In this document: positions 25,336 to 34,973 of the stretch, in pieces
Layout: every line of letters starts with the position of its first letter
How positions within the stretch are numbered: the first letter of the stretch is position 1
Assembly (NCBI RefSeq): GCF_020010905.1
Contig: NZ_JAGJBY010000002.1
Span: forward strand, 1,178,001-1,242,000
Direction: 5' to 3'
Length of the DNA: 64,000 bases
Source: Streptomyces acidiscabies
GTDB lineage: Bacteria > Actinomycetota > Actinomycetes > Streptomycetales > Streptomycetaceae
The notes under the pieces: model-generated
The model's input: only the letters and a program-made list of their open reading frames with translations
The model's database searches: none
What the model was told of the DNA's origin: nothing
Position numbers and translations under genes: made by a program

Positions 25336-26259
25336 TCACGCGGCGATTCGCAACTTCTCGTACTCGGCGTGGACTTCACGCGGCGGGCGGTAACCCACTG
25401 CCGAGTGGAGGCGTTTGTGATTGTACCAGAATTCGATGTAGCGAGTGATGTCCTGCCTGGCGGCCTCGCGGGTCAGGTAAGTCACCCTGGATACGCGCTC
25501 GTTCTTCAGGGCACCGAAGAATGATTCGGCCATGGCGTTGTCGAAACAGATCCCGGTGCGGCCTGCAGATCTGCGGAGCCCGAAGTGTTCCAGAGTCCTC
25601 CCGAACTCGGCTGACATGTAGTTACTTCCGCGATCCGAGTGAAATATCGCGCTGGTCGAGAGGTTCCTGTTCCGTGCCGCGTTATGGATCGCTCTGGATA
25701 TCAGTGGGGTTTGGTAATGGTCGTCCATCGCGTAGCCGATGACTTCCTTCGTGCAGCAGTCGATGACTGTTGCGAGGTACAGCCAGCCTTCCCCGGTCTG
25801 GATATAGGTGATGTCGCCGACGAGCTTTTCGCCTGGCGCGTCCGCGGTGAAGTCGCGGCCGACGAGGTCCGGCACCCGGCCGGCCGCAGCCTGCGTGAGG
25901 CTGAACCTCTTCGGGCGTGGCTGGCAGGGAACCAGGCCCAGTTCGCGCATGAGCCGGCGGACCAGCTCCGCGCCCGCGGCGACGCCCCAGCGGTGCAGCT
26001 GGGCCTGGATGCGCCGGTGCCCGTAGGTGCTGTCGGACATGTCGAAGGCTTTCCGGATGAGCAGTTTCAGTTCTTCGCGCCGCTGGGTTGTCGCGGATTC
26101 CGGGCGGGATCGCCAGTCGTAGTAGCCGGATCTGGAGACGCCGAGTCGGCCGCACATGAACTCGACGCTGTATGCGTACTTCCCGGTGTCGAGTCGCATC
26201 TCGTCGATGAACTCGTACTTGCTTGCTACCGGGGATCCTTCGCGAAGTACGCAGCGCAT
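25336..26259 (-). CDS. IS3-family transposase orfB, copy 2
   Basis: The 307-residue product is identical in sequence to the orfB of copy 1, including the catalytic D, D and E residues (GDITYI, HSDRGSNY, MAESFF). It is expressed as an OrfAB fusion through the A6 slippery run. Confidence 0.93.
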   Translation of the reverse strand: MRCVLREGSPVASKYEFIDEMRLDTGKYAYSVEFMCGRLGVSRSGYYDWRSRPESATTQRREELKLLIRKAFDMSDSTYGHRRIQAQLHRWGVAAGAELVRRLMRELGLVPCQPRPKRFSLTQAAAGRVPDLVGRDFTADAPGEKLVGDITYIQTGEGWLYLATVIDCCTKEVIGYAMDDHYQTPLISRAIHNAARNRNLSTSAIFHSDRGSNYMSAEFGRTLEHFGLRRSAGRTGICFDNAMAESFFGALKNERVSRVTYLTREAARQDITRYIEFWYNHKRLHSAVGYRPPREVHAEYEKLRIAA

Positions 26260-26516
26260 TTTTTCAGGAAGGAGTTTTCCATCTCCAGTTCACGGTTGCG
26301 TCGTTCGAGTTCCTTCAGGCGTGCACGGTCGCTCACCGTCAGTTCCGCATCGGGTGCCGGTTCGTGCTGCCTCTGGTGCTTCTTCACCCAGTCGCGCAGC
26401 GTCTCCGAGTTCACCTCAAGCTCCCGGGCGACTTCGGAGATCGTCTTGCTTGACCTCAACGCGATCTGGACGGCTTCCTCGCGGAACTCCGGCGAGTATT
26501 TACTGGGTGGCGCCAC
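26226..26516 (-). CDS. IS3-family transposase orfA, copy 2
   Basis: The 96-residue helix-turn-helix and leucine-zipper protein is identical to orfA of copy 1. It overlaps orfB by 34 bp in the -1 frame. Confidence 0.93.
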   Translation of the reverse strand: MAPPSKYSPEFREEAVQIALRSSKTISEVARELEVNSETLRDWVKKHQRQHEPAPDAELTVSDRARLKELERRNRELEMENSFLKKCAAYFAKDPR

Positions 26517-26586
26517 TTCTTCCTCGTCTCCTTGTTCAGGACAACACTATTGGGTGCCTGTCCGGAAACTTCGTGGCCCCTCAGAG

Positions 26587-29500
26587 AGTCCCTGTCCTTC
26601 GCCTGGGACGACCTCAAAGCCACGGCGGCCCGCATGGACTCGATCAGATTCGAGAACTGGACCGGACGTCTGGATGCGATCCGTCTGTTTGTCCGTCGAC
26701 CCGCGGGATTCAAGTCGGCGAAGGCTTTCGAAGTCGCGGGTATCCAGCATCTGCTCGGGATCGTCGGTGCCGGCAAGAGCACGCTGCGGGATGTGCTGAC
26801 GGTCAATCTGGCGGAACGGAACCGGCGAGTGACTGTGGTGGTCGGCGATGTCGTCGAACTTCTCAAACTGGTCCAGATGTACAACACCTACCTGCCCGGA
26901 ACCGCAGCTCCGGTGCTGGGTGCGGCCGGGCGGGAACAGCATGCCGAGCGTCTTCACCGGAGGCTGGCAGGCCGAGGGGAACGCAATCTGCTCGCTCATG
27001 ACGACCGAGGGTTCGGGTACCTGAGTACGTCCTGTGCCCTGAACGCTCTGCGGCATGCACAAGGGCAGCCCGCCGATCACCTTCTGGCCTTCGGTGAAGC
27101 ACCGTGCACCCGGCTTCAACGCCCGAATCCTGGCGGCTACTCGGAGGATCTCTGGAGCCGGAGGGCAGTGGCCTGTCCGCTCTGGACGGCCTGTCCACGC
27201 CATCGCAGCGCTCGCGAACTGGTCGACGCGATCATCTGGGTTGCCACTCCGCCCAGCCTGGTCGACTCGAAAGTGCCGCATCCACAGAATCGTGAGCACA
27301 TCCGTTACTTCGAACTTGCCTGCCGTCGCAGCGATCTGGTGATCGTCGACGAGGCGGACCGTGTCCAGATGCAACTGGACCGGATGTTCGCACCGGGCAT
27401 TCCGCTCCTCGGAGGCGGCCCGGACACTCGGTCCTTCCTCGATGAAGTCAATCAACATCGCATCCGCGAACTAGCGGGTGCCGGCCGGATCCAACTGTCC
27501 GACCGGGATGTGGAGAACTGGTCGGCCGCAGTCAACACCACTCAGACCGCGGCCGACCGCCTGGTCGCCATGCTGGTGAGTGACTCTGATCTGCGCAAGT
27601 GGGTCAGAACCGGATACTTCAGTGCGGGAAGGCTCCAACAGTGGTTGCTCGAAGAGCGGTATCCCCTACCCGAGGATCAGGACGGCATCGAGCCTGAGAA
27701 CTCTGGGTCTGCCAACGAACAGCTCCACAGAAAACGACGGCGAGAGCTCTCTGAAGTTCTCGACGCCTTCCGTGACAACCCGTTCGGTGACCGCCGTACG
27801 GCCACCGGCATCGGTACCGAACTCACGGGGCTGACAGGCGAACTCCTGCACACCAACTACCGGGCGCGTACCCGCGAGCGTCTCAGAGAAGTGATCTGCT
27901 CACTGCTCGACCTGGACGGGCTGCTGGAACCCACCGAGAAGGGCCGCGAGCGCTACGCAGAACTCCGAGATCTGGCTGAGGGAGATCAGGGACAGTCCAC
28001 GACCCGGCAGCCTTCGGACCGTGCGACGCCGAAGCGCCGGGAGACGAAGCGCCGAAAGACGAAAAGCCGCCTCCCCGAGGATCCGGAGGTATGGGTCAAA
28101 CTGCTGATGATCCGCTTCGAGTTCACCCTGCTCCTCAGCGCTCTGGAACCCAGACTCGCCCTCATCAACGCCATGTGGCCACGCGTCTCCTCGGCGCTCA
28201 ACCTGGGCTTCAACGAGATGTATCGCAGGCCGCCTGACTACGGCCCCATGGTGCCGGAGGCGCCCATGGGCAATGTGATCGGCTTTCAGTTCCTGCTGGA
28301 GGGCGGCCCGGACCAGGGCGGAGTGCGAACCGGAGAACTGAGGTTCTTCCGTTGCAGCGGAGTCGGCCGGGAGCTCCTTCGCGCCATGCCCGGCCTGCCC
28401 ACAGTGGACGGACATCCCGGCACCAATGTCCTACTGATGTCCGGCAGCAGTTGGGCCGGAAAGTCCAGCCGTTACCACATCCCTGTGGACATCGGCGTGA
28501 TCATTGAGCCTGATCCGCGGGAGCTCGACCAGATCGCCGAACAGAGTGAGTTCCGCTTCGAATTCATCCGCTACCGCTGCGACTGCCGTGCCGCGTGCGA
28601 ATGCCACGAGCGTGACGATGCGCAACGACTCTCCGGAGAGCCACTCGATCAGAGGGCCGACATCCTGCGCCGGATGGTCACGGTCCTCGGGGACAACGCC
28701 ACCGGGACGAGCCGTCTCCAGGAGGAACTGGGGCTTCTCCCCGAGAGCCGTCGGCACATCTTGCTTCTCGTCGGCAGCTACGAGGAGGCCAAGGTCGTGG
28801 CTGACACTCTTCACACCCTCAACAAGCGCTGGCAGGACAGGGTTTACCGGCTGGTCTCCGACGACGACCCGGACGCCGGCACCGGGACGGACGACGATGA
28901 GTACCGCGCACCCGTGCTACGGCGAGGAGACGTGGAGAACCTGGCTAACACCAGAGCCGAGATCCTGGTCGCCCCCCTGCTGGCGGTGGAACGCGGACAC
29001 AACATCCTTGATGTCGACCGACGGCACGCTGCCATCGGGTCGATCTACTTCCTCGCCCGGCCCAACCCTCGCCCTGACGACCTTGGTCTCGCGGTGCACG
29101 CGATCAACGACTGGATCGTACGGGCCCGTGGAAGCGGGGATTTCGATGGCTGGGTGCGAAGTGAACCCAGCCTGGCACTCGGTGCCCGCAAAGTCAGAGA
29201 CCTCGCTCGCGCCAAGTGGTTCCGGGTTCTCGCACGAAGCATGGCCTGGAAAGGGTTGGGCGAAGACCGGGAGAGCGTGACCTGGGACCTGCTCGTTCTG
29301 ATCTGGCAGGTGATCGGTCGCTCGGTGCGTGGTGCGGTACCCACGCGGGTCGCTTTCGTCGATGCCGCCTTCGCACCCAAGCTGGCCGTCGGCCAGCCGA
29401 CGGACGAGCCGGACAGCCCGGATACCAGCCTTCTGCACAGCATCCACGCCGTGCTCAAGCCCTACTTCACTCAAGGCACCGGGGTCATCGAGTACGACCG

Positions 29501-29612
29501 GCATATCGTCCGGGCCCTCTACCGGCCCATGTGGACCGCTCTCGACCGTTGTCTCGCCCCCTATATCGAAGAACAGCCCACTGACGAAGGAGAGCCCTTG
29601 TGTACGACCTGA
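26587..29612 (+). pseudogene. DinG-like superfamily-2 helicase, 3' fragment with all helicase motifs
   Basis: In the restored protein the Walker A motif GIVGAGKST is near residue 248. Four Cys (STSCALN, GEAPCTR, ACPLWTAC) lie between motifs I and II, as in XPD/DinG Fe-S helicases. DEAD appears in LVIVDEADRVQ near residue 444, and motif VI as QVIGRSVRGAVP near residue 1098. These helicases unwind DNA 5' to 3'. In pPIWI-RE islands the helicase is proposed to act on R-loops with the PIWI protein. The fragment alone lacks a proper start. It overlaps the pPIWI gene by 13 bp, so even if transcribed from an IS promoter it lacks its N-terminal domain. Confidence 0.82.
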
Positions 29613-32314
29613 TCAGGATCACTGCCTTTGAACCGGATCCGAACGCTGGTCCCTGGACGGAGCGATACCGTGTGATCGGCTTCCCTGACGAGTGGCGGGA
29701 CGAGTTCATGGACCTCTACCGACGCCAGTGGCGGCGCGCTGAACAGCCATTGGGGCTGCCGATCAAACAACTCAACGCCCTGCTGCGATCCACGGCCCCG
29801 GGCCTAGTCGCGACAGGCCGCGGAGCAGGAAGCAACTCCCGGATCCCCTGGTTCTATGCGTCGGATGAGATGCCGTCCGAACTGGTCACCCCGCTGCTGG
29901 CCTCCTGGGTGATGACTCTGCCGCCCTCTACGGACTCCGACCTTGAGCGAGTGGCTGATCATCAAGCAGCTCTGGACCGAGCACTGATGCTGATCGACCA
30001 GCACAGCCCGAGTTGGCGGCATGAGACCGTGGATCTCGCTGCATCCGAGCCTTCTCCGGGAGGTACGGCGCAGCCCGACCGAAGGCTGTATCACCTGCTG
30101 CCCGAGTGGATCGGTGCCAGACTTGCGGCTCGTACGCTCAGATTCGGCGGTGTCGACCTCTCTTTCCGCCAGGTCACCCGGGACCAAGGGGTCGAACTGG
30201 TCAGCTGGCCGCCCCGGAAGTACGTCCGTGGGAAACGGACGTGGTACTACTCGGCACTCCTGACCGTCACCGTGCAGACCGTTCCGTTCGCGGCGCGGTT
30301 CCGAGTGCACGTCTCGTACGGGATCCGTCGCTGGGAAACCCGGTCTCCGGTGTCCCTCCCGGAGGGACGAGGCGCGACCGTTCTGCTGGACGCACCGCTG
30401 CCCTGGCCCGGAGCCCACGGCCCACGGCGTCGTCTCACCACCAACTCTCTGGCTTTCGACCGTGGAATCGGCGGGCTCTCCTGGAACCGGCACAGTCTCA
30501 TTGACCTCTTGCCGCAACTGGACGTTCTACGTGCGTACCCCAAGCCGGACGAACTCGTCGCTGAAGCAGCCGACTGGATCGACGGCCAGGGCGGAGTGGC
30601 GGCCGGCATCCTGTACAGCACGGCGATGGACAAACACGGCGTCGGCGCCGGACTCATGCCGCTTGAGCGTTCGCTGCTCGATCACTGGGTGGAGGAAGCC
30701 CTCCACCCTTTTTTGCGCCGAGTGCCTGACCACGAGCGTGTGCACCAGAAGCTCCGACCGGTCCTGCTGCCGACCTCGTCGACGAAAGATCAGGACGTAC
30801 TCCAGCAACGTGCGCGACAACGCGCACGATCCCGGCGCGACGCAGTACTTGCGACGCTCGAAGGCAAGCCGCTGCGGGTGGACCTGCTCTGGCAGACGGA
30901 GGAGACTCGGGACGCTCTGCTCACGGCTCTTTGCGGATGGCTGGGGCTCCCGGTGCACGCGGACGTCCCCGACGGAGAACACCGATGGAAGCTCGGAGAC
31001 TTGCATCTCCAGATCCGGGTCCGCTCGCTGGAAGGCCTCGGTGCACCTTTGGAGATCCCTCGTACGCCAGGATGGTCACGAGCTCAGAGGCTGGCAGGAG
31101 CCGTGCGTGAGCGCGCCGCTCTGACGGCGGACCGCCTCGGCCCTGGCGCTGATGGAGTCGGTTTGGCATTTGTGGAGACTCTGGGGCCCAAGCGGTTTCA
31201 GCGGAAGCCGGATTCCGACCCGAAAGTGGCGCTGCGGCACGGCTGTGCCAAGGCTCGTCGAGTGAGTCAGTTCATCGTCGTGCCGGAAGACGCCGAAGGC
31301 CCGCTCGCGATGCGGGCAGGCTCCGTAGTGGCCGACGGGATACGCCAACTCGGTGCTGTCGTCCCACCAGAGCATCAACTGGACGGCGAACTCGCGGACG
31401 ATCTCCAGTATCTGGCGCTCTGGCATGTCCGCCGACAGGCCAACGGATCGACCCGGCGGGCCGCACAGCACCTCGTTGCTCTGCGGATCCGGCCGGATGA
31501 TCCGGTGCACCCTGTACGAGGCTGGGACGATGCCCGGAAGGAGTGGGTGCCCTACCCCCAACTGCTGCTCACTCTCGCTGCGGAAGGCGCGGATACCGAA
31601 ACTTTGCCGCACCGAGCCGCCCAGACCCCTGATGGGCGGCGGCACGAGGTCGAGCGCCAGATCCGGTCGCTGCTCTATCAGGTACGTGACCGGCCGACCC
31701 TGCTTCTGGCCAACAGCGGCAACCTCCGTGAGTCGTGGCCCGGATTGAGCAATGGCGAGCTCATCAAGGACATGGTCGTCTTCCAGGGCGAGCCTCCCAT
31801 TCCGCTGGCACTTCACGGGAGGGACCTCGGGATGGTGCTGCTCCGAGATGCCAACAGCCGAGGTGAGACCCCGCAGTGGTACGCACCCGCCACAAGCGAC
31901 GACGAGCCGCCCGGCTTTTCGGCGGGGCTATGGACGGCACCTGGTGCGGACGCGGACAACCGGGTATTCCTGAGCACTGTCGGGAAACCGGTGAGTGCCA
32001 GCAAGGTACGACGTGACCTGCGCAAGCTGGTGCCTGACAAGGACTGGCCGCATGCTCCTGCGGCTACGGCATGGAATCCAAGGGCGCTGGAATTCACCGT
32101 TCTGGGTTGTCTGCCGGAGACGGCTACCGGCCGCACCGACACACCTGCGGATCGGCCGGCTGCCATAGCGGCAGCTGTACACCAACTGCGCTTTCACGAC
32201 GAGTACGACCCACTCTCCCGGCCACTCCCCCTGCACCTCGCGAAGCTGGCGGAAGAGTACGTCCTCCCGCTCGCGCCGCCTCCCGCCCCAGCTGCGGAGA
32301 AAAGCTCCGAATAG
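29600..32314 (+). CDS. pPIWI-RE family Argonaute-like protein
   Basis: This 904-residue protein starts with GTG at 29600 behind GAAGGAGA. The C-terminal 300 residues match my picture of the pPIWI-RE RNase H-fold domain: DMVVFQGEPPIPLALHGRD, QWYAPATSDDEPPGFSAGLW, then AWNPRALEFTVLGC near residue 824, and the closing DPLSRPLPLHLAKLAEEYVLP. The Arg and Glu in NPRALEF are candidates for the residues that name the family. N-terminal and middle parts fit the X and MID-like regions. The family was predicted to use a guide nucleic acid and to restrict plasmids or phage together with a helicase and a REase, both present upstream. This gene is intact while its two partners are broken. Confidence 0.85.
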   Translation: MYDLIRITAFEPDPNAGPWTERYRVIGFPDEWRDEFMDLYRRQWRRAEQPLGLPIKQLNALLRSTAPGLVATGRGAGSNSRIPWFYASDEMPSELVTPLLASWVMTLPPSTDSDLERVADHQAALDRALMLIDQHSPSWRHETVDLAASEPSPGGTAQPDRRLYHLLPEWIGARLAARTLRFGGVDLSFRQVTRDQGVELVSWPPRKYVRGKRTWYYSALLTVTVQTVPFAARFRVHVSYGIRRWETRSPVSLPEGRGATVLLDAPLPWPGAHGPRRRLTTNSLAFDRGIGGLSWNRHSLIDLLPQLDVLRAYPKPDELVAEAADWIDGQGGVAAGILYSTAMDKHGVGAGLMPLERSLLDHWVEEALHPFLRRVPDHERVHQKLRPVLLPTSSTKDQDVLQQRARQRARSRRDAVLATLEGKPLRVDLLWQTEETRDALLTALCGWLGLPVHADVPDGEHRWKLGDLHLQIRVRSLEGLGAPLEIPRTPGWSRAQRLAGAVRERAALTADRLGPGADGVGLAFVETLGPKRFQRKPDSDPKVALRHGCAKARRVSQFIVVPEDAEGPLAMRAGSVVADGIRQLGAVVPPEHQLDGELADDLQYLALWHVRRQANGSTRRAAQHLVALRIRPDDPVHPVRGWDDARKEWVPYPQLLLTLAAEGADTETLPHRAAQTPDGRRHEVERQIRSLLYQVRDRPTLLLANSGNLRESWPGLSNGELIKDMVVFQGEPPIPLALHGRDLGMVLLRDANSRGETPQWYAPATSDDEPPGFSAGLWTAPGADADNRVFLSTVGKPVSASKVRRDLRKLVPDKDWPHAPAATAWNPRALEFTVLGCLPETATGRTDTPADRPAAIAAAVHQLRFHDEYDPLSRPLPLHLAKLAEEYVLPLAPPPAPAAEKSSE

Positions 32315-32350
32315 CTGCCTGGTCGACGCAGGTCCATAGGCGAGAGCCGA

Positions 32351-32405
32351 CCGATATGAAGAGGGCGGGAGTCAGTTTTACTGACTCCCGCCCTCTTCAT
32401 ATCGG
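32351..32405. terminator. Perfect 25-bp inverted repeat, bidirectional terminator
   Basis: Arms 32351-32375 and 32381-32405 are exact reverse complements around the loop TTTTA. It lies between the pPIWI-RE gene (plus) and the tRNA-Arg gene (minus), 21 bp from the tRNA 3' end. It can terminate both. It may also be a remnant of the island junction. Confidence 0.75.
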
Positions 32406-32425
32406 CATCCGCTGCAATCAGCGAG

Positions 32426-32497
32426 TGCCCCCGGCAGGATTCGAACCTGCGCACACGGCTCCGGAGGCCGTTGCTCTATCCCCTGAGCTACGGGGGC
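32426..32497 (-). tRNA. tRNA-Arg (anticodon CCG)
   Basis: The minus strand gives acceptor GCCCCCG pairing with CGGGGGC, D-arm GCTC/GAGC, anticodon stem ACGGC/GCCGT with loop CTCCGGA (anticodon CCG, reads CGG), variable loop GTGC, and T-arm GCAGG-TTCGAAT-CCTGC with discriminator A. CCA is not encoded. The 3' end faces the pPIWI-RE island, the usual orientation for integration at a tRNA gene. Confidence 0.97.
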
Positions 32498-32648
32498 TTT
32501 GTCGGCGGAGTGTTGCTCGCGGCGACGGACAGAACACTACCAGCCCGGGTGGGGTGATCCCGAACGGGTTTGGGGAGGGGGTCGCGCGTAGGGGGCGGAA
32601 GTGGGGAAAAGCCGGACGCGGTGGCCGGTGCGGACCTACTCTCAAGGG

Positions 32649-33401
32649 GTGCCAGGCGCGTCGGGGCGGGTGCTTGTTGTGGACGACAACAAGGTCATCC
32701 GGCAGCTGATCAGGGTCAATCTCGAGCTGGAGGGGTTCGAGGTCGTGACCGCGTGCGACGGTGCCGAGTGTCTGGAAGTCGTGCACGAGGTACGGCCCGA
32801 CGCGGTCACCCTCGACGTCGTCATGCCTCGGCTGGACGGGCTGCGTACGGCCGCGCAGCTCCGTGCGGATCCCCGTACCCGTGATCTTCCGCTGGCTATC
32901 GTGAGCGCGTGCACCCCCGACGAGGTCTATGCCGGGCTCGATGCCGGGGTCGACGTGTTCCTGCCGAAACCGTTCGAGCCGGCCGACCTCGTCGACATCG
33001 TCCGGAAGCTCGTACGGCAGGGGCAGGACCGGGAGTACGACGGTCCCGAGGCGGCCCCCGTTCCCGCCGGGCCGGACACATCCGGGCAGACCACAGGTAC
33101 GGCGGACTCCGGCGAACCCGACGACACCCACGACCACGACACGGCCACCCCCGACGAACCGGCCGCCCTCAACGCCCCCGGCAAGCAGGGCGCCCACAAC
33201 ACCCCCGGCCGACCGACGGCTCTCAACAACTCCGGCGAGCAGACCGCCCCCGACAGCCCCGGCGAGTTGGGGATCCACAGCGACCCCGTTGACCTGGCGA
33301 CGCCCCACACGGCCGCCACCCCTGGCGACTCAGCCACCGCCCACGAGCTGGCCAACCCCCACCACGGCGACGAAAAACGCCCCGCCCAGAGCGGCAGCTG
33401 A
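32649..33401 (+). CDS. Single-domain response regulator with long disordered C-terminal tail
   Basis: I start at GTG 32649 (VPGASGRVLVVDDNK), 250 residues; GTG 32601 would add 16 residues. Residues 5-125 are a receiver domain: acidic pair in VVDDNK, phospho-acceptor Asp in VTLDVVMPRLDG, Ser/Thr in IVSACT, and Lys in FLPKPFEP. No DNA-binding or enzymatic output domain follows. The remaining 115 residues are rich in Thr, Pro, Asp, Gly, His and Ala and look disordered. Such stand-alone receivers act through protein contacts. No sensor kinase is adjacent. The next 234 bp to the DALR gene are a C-rich gap with no visible gene. Confidence 0.88.
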   Translation: MPGASGRVLVVDDNKVIRQLIRVNLELEGFEVVTACDGAECLEVVHEVRPDAVTLDVVMPRLDGLRTAAQLRADPRTRDLPLAIVSACTPDEVYAGLDAGVDVFLPKPFEPADLVDIVRKLVRQGQDREYDGPEAAPVPAGPDTSGQTTGTADSGEPDDTHDHDTATPDEPAALNAPGKQGAHNTPGRPTALNNSGEQTAPDSPGELGIHSDPVDLATPHTAATPGDSATAHELANPHHGDEKRPAQSGS

Positions 33402-33635
33402 CCCTCGTTCCCGCTGAACCCGGCGACGAAATCCACGCCGCCCACCGCAGCCTCCGCCCCCCGACCGAACCCCGCGACGACAATCCCGCCGCCCACTCCA
33501 GACACCGCCCCCACCCCCGCACAAACCCGCCGACGAATCTCCCCCCACCCCCGAACCCCCACCCCCCTGTCCACATCCCGAAACCCCACCGAACCGACTC
33601 GCCTCCCCACCCCCCTCCTCGCCTACGCTTGCCCC

Positions 33636-34943
33636 GTGACCCCCCTGGAGCTCTCCCACACCGTCCTGCGTGCCGTCCGGCGCGCGGTGGATGCCGGGGA
33701 GTTGTGGGTCGAGATTCCCGTGCGGGCCCCCGTGACACCCCCGGGCCCCGGCGGCTGTGGCGACTACGCGACGCCCATCGCCCTGAAGCTGGCCCGCCCC
33801 GCCGGCCACCCCCCGCTGAAGGTCGCCGAGATCCTCCGCCCCCACCTCGCGCACGAAGCGGGCATCAGGGACGTGGTCATCACACCCCCCGGCTTCCTGA
33901 ACATCACCCTCCAGGAAACCTCCCTGATCCAGGAGATCCTGGCGAGGGGCACGAGGTACGGACACGCGGACACCCCCACCGCCCTCCTCACCCACCTCCA
34001 CGCCCCCAACGAGGCCCGAGCCCTGGTCGTCATGGACACCCTGGCCCGAGTACTCCGCTCCCAGGGCACCCCCGTCCACACCTCGTGCGACACCCGCCCC
34101 ACCCCGGAACTGACCTCGACCCTGGGCATCGAGATCGACACGTACGGCACCCCGGCGGCGGCGCACGCGCTGACCATCCGCCCGGTCCCCGCCCCCCTCC
34201 CCGACACCCCGCCCTTCTTCCCCCTGGGCAGAGACGCCACCCGCTGGGCCCTCCTCCACCCGGCACCGCACGACCACCCCCACCTCACCGGCGCCCACCT
34301 GACCCAACGCGAAACGAACCCCCTGTTCCGAGTCCGCTACGCGTACGCCCGCACCCGAGCCCTCACACGCAACGCGGCGGCACTGGGCTTCACATCGATG
34401 GCACCGACACTCGCACCGGAACCCGGCGTGAGGGCAAGGCCCACCGACACCGCAGCGCCCTCCGGCACCGGCGACACCCCCCGCACCCCAACAGTCGCCC
34501 CCGCGACCGCCGCCTCTCCCCCCGCGCGCCCCACCGCCCACGGAGAACCCACCGCGACCGCCCCCGCCGCTGCCCACCAGGCAGCCGCGACCGGCCCGGC
34601 CGCTGCCCACCAGGCACCCACGACCGACCCCGCCGCTCCCCACCAGGCACCCACCCCCACCGCCGCCCACCCCACAGCCCCCCCCACCCCCCTCCACCTC
34701 CTCCTAGCAGACCACCCCCGCATCCTCACCACCACAGCCACCCACCACACCCCCCACCGCCTGACCCACCACCTCGTGGCAATCGCCGACACCCTCCTCC
34801 CCCTCCTCCCCGAGGTCCTCCCCCAAGGCGACGAGAAACCCGAGGCCGCCCACCGCACCCGGCTCGCGCTCGCCGAAGCCGCCGGGACGGTGCTGGCCGG
34901 TGGCCTGTCCCTGCTCGGCATCGAAGCTCCAGAGCATCTGTAG
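33636..34943 (+). CDS. ArgRS-like protein: N-terminal and DALR anticodon-binding domains without catalytic core
   Basis: This 435-residue protein (GTG start) carries the ArgRS additional-domain signature GGCGDYATPIALKLAR near residue 40 and, later, NPLFRVRYAYARTRALTRNAAALG, the start of a DALR anticodon-binding domain. The HIGH and KMSKS motifs of class I synthetases are absent. About 100 residues of Pro/Ala/Thr-rich low complexity interrupt the DALR domain before it resumes (DHPRILTT to the end, LAGGLSLLGIEAPEHL). It precedes lysA by 30 bp. It cannot charge tRNA by itself; a tRNA-binding or regulatory role is possible. A tRNA-Arg gene lies 1.1 kb upstream. Confidence 0.85.
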   Translation: MTPLELSHTVLRAVRRAVDAGELWVEIPVRAPVTPPGPGGCGDYATPIALKLARPAGHPPLKVAEILRPHLAHEAGIRDVVITPPGFLNITLQETSLIQEILARGTRYGHADTPTALLTHLHAPNEARALVVMDTLARVLRSQGTPVHTSCDTRPTPELTSTLGIEIDTYGTPAAAHALTIRPVPAPLPDTPPFFPLGRDATRWALLHPAPHDHPHLTGAHLTQRETNPLFRVRYAYARTRALTRNAAALGFTSMAPTLAPEPGVRARPTDTAAPSGTGDTPRTPTVAPATAASPPARPTAHGEPTATAPAAAHQAAATGPAAAHQAPTTDPAAPHQAPTPTAAHPTAPPTPLHLLLADHPRILTTTATHHTPHRLTHHLVAIADTLLPLLPEVLPQGDEKPEAAHRTRLALAEAAGTVLAGGLSLLGIEAPEHL

Positions 34944-34973
34944 AACGCCCCGATAAGAAAGCCCAGAACGAAG

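Larger units (their letters stand above)
25293..26583 (-). mobile_element. IS3-family insertion sequence, copy 2 (1291 bp, inverted)
   Basis: This copy is the same length as the one at 21987-23277 but in the opposite orientation, with the same TGAGGGG...CCCCTCA ends. It is flanked by its own 3-bp duplication GAG (25290-25292 and 26584-26586). Both transposase proteins match copy 1 residue for residue. The separate duplication shows it inserted independently. Confidence 0.95.

Noticed and set aside
33402..33635. Possible gene in the C-rich gap before the DALR gene
   Set aside because: All frames give low-complexity Pro/Thr/Ala strings without a start or ribosome site.
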